This document shows, in pieces, positions 40,016-44,017 of a DNA stretch of 44,017 bases (position 1 is its first letter; every line of letters begins with the position of its first letter). Both the position numbers and the translations under genes were made by a program. Source of the stretch: Pontibacter harenae. GTDB taxonomy: Bacteria > Bacteroidota > Bacteroidia > Cytophagales > Hymenobacteraceae. Location: contig NZ_JAJJWH010000036.1 in assembly GCF_020907245.1 (NCBI RefSeq), positions 1 through 44,017 of the forward strand. Direction: 5' to 3'. The notes beneath the pieces were generated by a model, which was given only the letters and a program-made list of their open reading frames with translations, had not been told where the DNA came from and did no database searches.

Positions 40016-41203
40016 TTATCTAGGTGAATTTGCCTGGAATACCCGCAGCAAGTTTCCGCCCAATATCTTGTTTATATCCTGCTGGCTGTAGCCTCTTGTC
40101 AATAAACCTTTTGTGATGAGCGGATAATCTTCTACGCCATCTAGTTGCTGTGGAGCCATAGAAATACCGTCAAAGTCAGAGCCGAGGCCTACATAATCCA
40201 CGCCCACCAGCTTTACGATATAATCAATGTGGTCGAGCAATACCGAAAGTGGAGGTTGTACAGCGGTAGCCTCTTTCGGATATTTGTTCACAAGCCATTT
40301 CCTGATTCTGCTGTTAGACCAGCCACGGTTTTTTAAAGAGTCTATTTCTGTTTTATACTTTGCCATAAACTGTTGCTGGCGCTCAGGCACACCGCAGTCC
40401 AGGAAATCGGCAGCAAAGTTTAGCTGAACCACGCCGCCATTTTTAGCAATGGCTTTTATCTGATCGTCTTTAAGGTTTCGGAAATGAGAACAGAAATTGT
40501 GCACGCTACTATGGGAAGCTATAACAGGCTTGGTGCTGGTGTTGATCACATCCCAGAAAGTCTGGTCGCCCACATGGCTTATGTCTACCATCATGCCCAG
40601 TTCGTTCATACGCCTCACAATTTGCTTTCCGTGCTCGTTTAGGCCGCTTTTAGCGTTAGGTACCGTGCCTGCTGTTTCGTCTTTGGCCGAAGATGCCCAG
40701 GAGGTGGAGTTGTTCCAGGTAAGGGTAAGGTAACGTGCTCCTCTGTTGTACAGGCTATCGAGGTACGGAATACTGTCTTCTATCATGTGGCCGCCTTCTA
40801 CACCAACAAGCCCAGCCAGTTTCCCTTGCTTTACCGCGTCCATTAGCTCCTGATAGTTGCCCACCATCACCATTTTATCAGGATTACGCGCGGCAATGGC
40901 CTGTAAAGAGTCTATCTGCCTGTTTGCATAAGCAAAGCCCTTTCCCTTGCCATAGGTCTCGTCGCTCCACACCGAAAAGAACTGCACATCCACGCCACCT
41001 TTTTTGAAGCGTGCTAGATCGGAGTGCGTTTTCCCTCTCAGGTCATCTTCCAGCCTTAGCCCTTCCAGCACATTGATGAGCACATCGTTATGAGTGTCAA
41101 CTAAAATAGCTTTCTGATGGATTTTTTGGTAGTTCTGTGCATTGGCCGAATGAGCGGCACAGAAGAGGGCAAGGGCAGCTGCACCTTTGGCAAATAATTT
41201 CAT
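40016..41203 (-). CDS. Membrane dipeptidase, family M19
   Basis: 395 residues with a signal peptide (KLFAKGAAALALFCAAHSANAQ). Binuclear zinc hydrolase that splits dipeptides. Conserved sites: VDTHNDVL (H38, D40), GVEGGHMIED, DISHVGDQTFWDV and IASHSSVHNFCSHFRN. Likely periplasmic. It is convergent with the acetolactate decarboxylase gene, three bases away. Confidence 0.94.
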   Translation of the reverse strand: MKLFAKGAAALALFCAAHSANAQNYQKIHQKAILVDTHNDVLINVLEGLRLEDDLRGKTHSDLARFKKGGVDVQFFSVWSDETYGKGKGFAYANRQIDSLQAIAARNPDKMVMVGNYQELMDAVKQGKLAGLVGVEGGHMIEDSIPYLDSLYNRGARYLTLTWNNSTSWASSAKDETAGTVPNAKSGLNEHGKQIVRRMNELGMMVDISHVGDQTFWDVINTSTKPVIASHSSVHNFCSHFRNLKDDQIKAIAKNGGVVQLNFAADFLDCGVPERQQQFMAKYKTEIDSLKNRGWSNSRIRKWLVNKYPKEATAVQPPLSVLLDHIDYIVKLVGVDYVGLGSDFDGISMAPQQLDGVEDYPLITKGLLTRGYSQQDINKILGGNLLRVFQANSPR

Positions 41204-41485
41204 GCTTCGTTTCTGTTTTGAGCAAAGCAGCCGTGCTTAAATAAGAATAACCAGGAGACGGTTAAGAGTTTTGTTGTGTGGCTGCAATGGTTATGCTTGC
41301 TGAATAAATACTATGCTTCTAATATAGCTTAAATATGTATAATGTGCATAACGTAGTTAAAAACAACAGCGGCTGAATTTTAGGGCCAGAATATTGTCCG
41401 CCGATGATAAGATAGTGAATAGCTGCTTCGCTTGCTACTCCAGTAAACCAGCCGTTGATGTTTTTTGTGGTTGTGCGTTCGTTTT

Positions 41486-41980
41486 TTATTTATCACCACG
41501 CTCATACTTTTCAAGCAATTCTTTTGTGATTGCACCATGTGAAAACCCTCTCAATTCCATTAACTTTTGAATAAATGGGTCTAGGAAAAAATAACATTGG
41601 TAGAGAATCTCTCTTTTTTCTTTAACTATCTGTAATGCTTCCTCTCTTCCTTTGATTGTTAAAAACTTTTCGCCTTCCTGATTTATAAATCTGTGAATTA
41701 AGTAATTTCTTGCATCAAGAGCCTCTTCAAGTCTTTCTGCAAATCTGTCATTTACTTCAATCAATTTTTTAAGTTGACTTATCAAACCACCCAAAGTTTT
41801 CTTGGAGAGATTAAGCATATAATCGTCTATCTTTTCATCTTGTTGCTTGTCTGTCAAATCAAATTCATTATCTGCCAGCAACATCATATATGCAATCGAA
41901 TATTCCAGTTTTTGTGAGTCTAGAACTGCATAACCTAAAATATCAGTAATTGGCTTAATATCTTTCTTATCGATTCGCAT
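41486..41980 (-). CDS. HEPN-like protein of unknown function
   Basis: 164 residues from ATG 41978-41980 (an upstream TTG is less likely). All-helical, with an ARNYLIHRF segment that fits the R-x4-H motif of HEPN RNases (R91 and H96 counted from this start). The gene is visibly more AT-rich than its neighbours and carries few G/C-ending codons, suggesting recent acquisition. No partner antitoxin is adjacent, so toxin status is unproven. The family call is a motif-level inference. Confidence 0.6.
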   Translation of the reverse strand: MRIDKKDIKPITDILGYAVLDSQKLEYSIAYMMLLADNEFDLTDKQQDEKIDDYMLNLSKKTLGGLISQLKKLIEVNDRFAERLEEALDARNYLIHRFINQEGEKFLTIKGREEALQIVKEKREILYQCYFFLDPFIQKLMELRGFSHGAITKELLEKYERGDK

Positions 41981-42101
41981 ATCTTTTGAAATGGCGCACA
42001 ACTTCCAGTTAAACGTAATAACCTACGTTTAGCCTACCAAATATAGCAGATAGCAGTAGTTTCGCAAGCCCCTGAACAAGAAGCTGGTAGCGTTCAAAAA
42101 C

Positions 42102-42136
42102 AAAACCTGCCGCAGTTTTGCACCACAGCAGGTTTT
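42102..42136 (-). terminator. Terminator of the sigma-nth operon
   Basis: On the reverse strand AAAACCTGC pairs with GCAGGTTTT across 17 bases, then GTTTTTG. It follows the nth stop codon. Confidence 0.7.
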
Positions 42137-42166
42137 CTTATTTGTTATCACCGTTACAGTTACACT

Positions 42167-42847
42167 TTACCCTCCCAATTTGTTCTCAGGATCGTCAGGT
42201 ATGTTCGGGAAATTTTTTTCGAAGAACTGACAGAAGTGGGTGAGGGGGCATTCTTCACACTTGGGCCTACGGGCAATACAGATGTAGCGGCCATGTAGTA
42301 TAAGCCAATGGTGTGCTTTCGAAATAAGCTCCTGGGGCAGGTTTGCTATTAATTCTTTTTCTACCTCTAGTGGCGTTTTGGCTGCTTTGGCTACCAAGCC
42401 TAAACGTTTGCTAACCCTGAACACGTGCGTATCTACGGCCATGGCAGGCTGGTTCCAGATAACAGATACAATAACGTTGGCGGTTTTGCGGCCTACGCCT
42501 GGCAACTTTACCAACTCAGCCACTGTGCTGGGTACTTCGGAGTTAAACTGCTCTACCAGCATTTTGCCCAAGCCAGCCAAGTGCTTGGCCTTGTTGTTCG
42601 GGTACGATATGCTTTTAATGTAGGGAAATATTTCTTCTGGCGTAGCAGCAGCCAAATGTTCTGGCGAAGGATAAGCCTCAAAAAGGGCAGGCGTTACCAT
42701 GTTCACACGCTTATCGGTACATTGGGCACTCAGTACCACAGCCAGTATCAGTTCATACGGGTTAGAATAAGCGAGTTCGGTTTCAGGCTCAGGAAAATTA
42801 TTCGTGAAGTAGTCGATCAGGAGCCTGTAGCGTTCTTTCTTGCGCAT
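42167..42847 (-). CDS. nth: Endonuclease III
   Basis: 226 residues. Bifunctional DNA glycosylase/lyase for oxidised pyrimidines. HhH motif LPGVGRKTANVI (115-126) with catalytic K121, Asp D139 in AVDTHVFRV, and the 4Fe-4S cluster C190, C197, C200 and C206. It is the third gene of an operon beginning with an ECF sigma factor, 18 bases after the short second gene. Confidence 0.97.
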   Translation of the reverse strand: MRKKERYRLLIDYFTNNFPEPETELAYSNPYELILAVVLSAQCTDKRVNMVTPALFEAYPSPEHLAAATPEEIFPYIKSISYPNNKAKHLAGLGKMLVEQFNSEVPSTVAELVKLPGVGRKTANVIVSVIWNQPAMAVDTHVFRVSKRLGLVAKAAKTPLEVEKELIANLPQELISKAHHWLILHGRYICIARRPKCEECPLTHFCQFFEKNFPNIPDDPENKLGG

Positions 42848-42865
42848 AAAAAAAGTTTGCAGTCG

Positions 42866-43096
42866 TTAAGACTGCAAACTTAAGCTTTTTGAATAATTTA
42901 AGATATTCTCTATCGGGCGATCTTTAGGGCTTCTGATAGCGCCGTTTAACAGGTTTTGGATCAGCAGGAGTTCTGAGCAGGTTTCAGCTAACTCTTCGTC
43001 GTGCATAAATGCTGTCTCCAGTTGTTCACGGGCATCATCTGCCAGTTCGTTATAAACATACTGTATCAGCTCATTCTGAGTAGAGGTTTTTATCAT
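42866..43096 (-). CDS. Short partner of the ECF sigma factor, possible anti-sigma
   Basis: 76 residues from ATG 43094-43096 (a TTG six bases earlier is also open). Acidic helical protein (ELIQYVYNELADDAREQLETAF, EELAETCSELLLIQNLLN) resembling N-terminal parts of anti-sigma factors, but with no zinc-binding HxxxCxxC motif and no membrane segment. It overlaps the sigma gene by 26 bases, showing coupled translation. Function as an anti-sigma is inferred from position. Confidence 0.7.
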   Translation of the reverse strand: MIKTSTQNELIQYVYNELADDAREQLETAFMHDEELAETCSELLLIQNLLNGAIRSPKDRPIENILNYSKSLSLQS

Positions 43097-43673
43097 AAGC
43101 AATATTACTGTTTAGCATCTTCTTCCGAAGGTTGATTAGCGCATAGCGCATACGACCTAAGGCGGTGTTGATGCTCACACCAGTAGCATCGGCTATCTCC
43201 TGAAAACTCATGTCGGCGTAGTGGCGCATCATAAGCACTTCGCGCTGCGTTTGCGGCAGCGTCTGGATTAGCTCGCGCAGACGGGCATGCGTGTCCTCCT
43301 GTATTTGTCGGGACTCAGCGGAGTCCTCGGCAAAAGATAGGTTGTTAAACACATAGCTGCCATCTTCTAGCGTGACCATCGGGCTTCGTTTCTCTTTACG
43401 GAAAAAGTCGATTGCCAGGTTATGGGCAATACGGCATATCCAGGAAGAAAACTTGCCTTCCTCGTTATAGCGGCCGCTCTTCATTGTATGAACCGCTTTG
43501 ATAAACGTGTCCTGCAATAAATCCTCGGCTGTATAGGAGTCTTTTACAATTAAAAAGATCGTTGTGTAGACTTTGTTCTTGTGCCTGTTTACAAGCTGTT
43601 CAAACGCATTCTCATTACCTGCGATATAGAGCGACACTAAAGCAGAGTCGTTCAGCTGGGTAGTTGTATTCAT
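43071..43673 (-). CDS. ECF-type RNA polymerase sigma factor
   Basis: 200 residues. Sigma region 2: FEQLVNRHKNKVYTTIFLIVKDSYTAEDLLQDTFIKA then FSSWICRIAHNLAIDFFRKEKRSP. Sigma region 4: LPQTQREVLMMRHYADMSFQEIADATGVSINTALGRMRYALINLRK, a normal HTH. First gene of an operon with a short partner gene and nth. The regulated genes cannot be told from the sequence. Confidence 0.93.
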   Translation of the reverse strand: MNTTTQLNDSALVSLYIAGNENAFEQLVNRHKNKVYTTIFLIVKDSYTAEDLLQDTFIKAVHTMKSGRYNEEGKFSSWICRIAHNLAIDFFRKEKRSPMVTLEDGSYVFNNLSFAEDSAESRQIQEDTHARLRELIQTLPQTQREVLMMRHYADMSFQEIADATGVSINTALGRMRYALINLRKKMLNSNIAYDKNLYSE

Positions 43674-44017
43674 CGTAAAGCTACATTAGGTTAACGTAGA
43701 GCTTTAAATCATATTGTTGCGTTTACTATTTAGAACAAATGTTTTTTGAAGTGTATATCAAATATATGCAAAGCTTTTAAACTGTGCAAGAGCTTTGGCT
43801 GCGGCAACTGAAAAAATAATTTACTTTTTATACCTGCCACAAAGTGTATCTCGTTGCAGCTGACTTATTTCTATATAATTATATAGGGCTTATTACTGCC
43901 TACAGCGCATTTTGTTGCATTAGTAGCCCCTCTGGGAGATTTTTTTAGCACCCGCATGATGCGCAGCTTAAAAAATAAAGTTGTGGTTCACAATGTATGA
44001 TGTTTGCATTTTTGTTT
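43674..44017. other. Upstream region of the sigma operon, window end
   Basis: No gene recognised. The only clear structure is the 16-base A/T palindrome CTATATAATTATATAG (43871-43886). The sigma operon promoter should be in the left part on the reverse strand, but no perfect TAnnTTTG box was found. Confidence 0.5.

Noticed and set aside
43871..43886. A/T palindrome CTATATAATTATATAG as a regulatory site
   Set aside because: It is pure A/T apart from the ends, about 200 bases from the sigma start, and such palindromes occur often by chance.

Overview
The window comes from a gliding-type Bacteroidetes bacterium, most likely order Cytophagales, Pontibacter/Hymenobacter-like; the genus is my guess. 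Evidence: gliding-motility lipoprotein genes gldB and gldD with the membrane protein gldE, the conserved block mutY-ssb-gldE-gldD, promoters of the Bacteroidetes type (TAnnTTTG at -7), few Shine-Dalgarno sites, and many lipoproteins. No rRNA, tRNA or CRISPR array was seen.

Layout. 1-207: 5' end of an IS1-family transposase cut by the window edge. 317-620: a gene-free block bounded by inverted arrays of 7-base words, with a perfect 40-base palindrome inside. 623-4302: hemH (reverse), then era and der. 4375-5250: three tandem, very acidic small lipoproteins. 5404-7299: two unrecognised genes. 7407-10770 (reverse): murQ and a sugar kinase (amino-sugar recycling), a cytochrome b5-like protein and an arginase-fold protein lacking metal ligands. 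11010-19908: a fatty-acid degradation region (fadD, a MarR regulator, then fadN-fadA-fadE in the order of the Bacillus fadNAE operon). 20074-24844: glycosyltransferase, secreted protein, small ORF, recG. 25297-28938 (reverse): the mutY-ssb-gldE-gldD operon, divergent from an HU-like gene, a TPR protein, a 29-residue ribosomal-type protein (AURKAIP1/COX24 type) and rng. 32438-41203: outer-membrane barrel, gldB, glycosyltransferase and mostly small or exported enzymes (msrB, acetolactate decarboxylase, M19 dipeptidase). 41486-43673 (reverse): a HEPN-like AT-rich gene, then an ECF sigma factor / short partner / nth operon.

The most unusual region is 15859-18123. The fadNAE operon is interrupted twice by small compact elements. 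Between fadN and fadA lie a REP-like palindrome, a GIY-YIG endonuclease reading frame broken by one stop codon and bounded by near-identical ~39-base inverted repeats, and a shrunken second copy of that repeat pair without a gene. Between fadA and fadE lies a four-helix-bundle (23S intervening-sequence type) gene bounded by inverted arrays of heptamers (TAGAYNN). Similar heptamer arrays, each with a conserved five-base core and two freer bases, occur at other intergenic sites here, including the block beside hemH. I propose that these are small mobile or repeat-dispersal elements, some carrying a nuclease or helical-bundle cargo. That is inference; the repeats and reading frames are directly visible.

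How genes work together: FadD activates fatty acids, FadE/FadN/FadA run the beta-oxidation cycle, and the MarR protein is a plausible local regulator. The kinase and MurQ probably process N-acetylmuramic acid or related amino sugars. GldB, GldD and GldE belong to the gliding/type IX secretion machinery.
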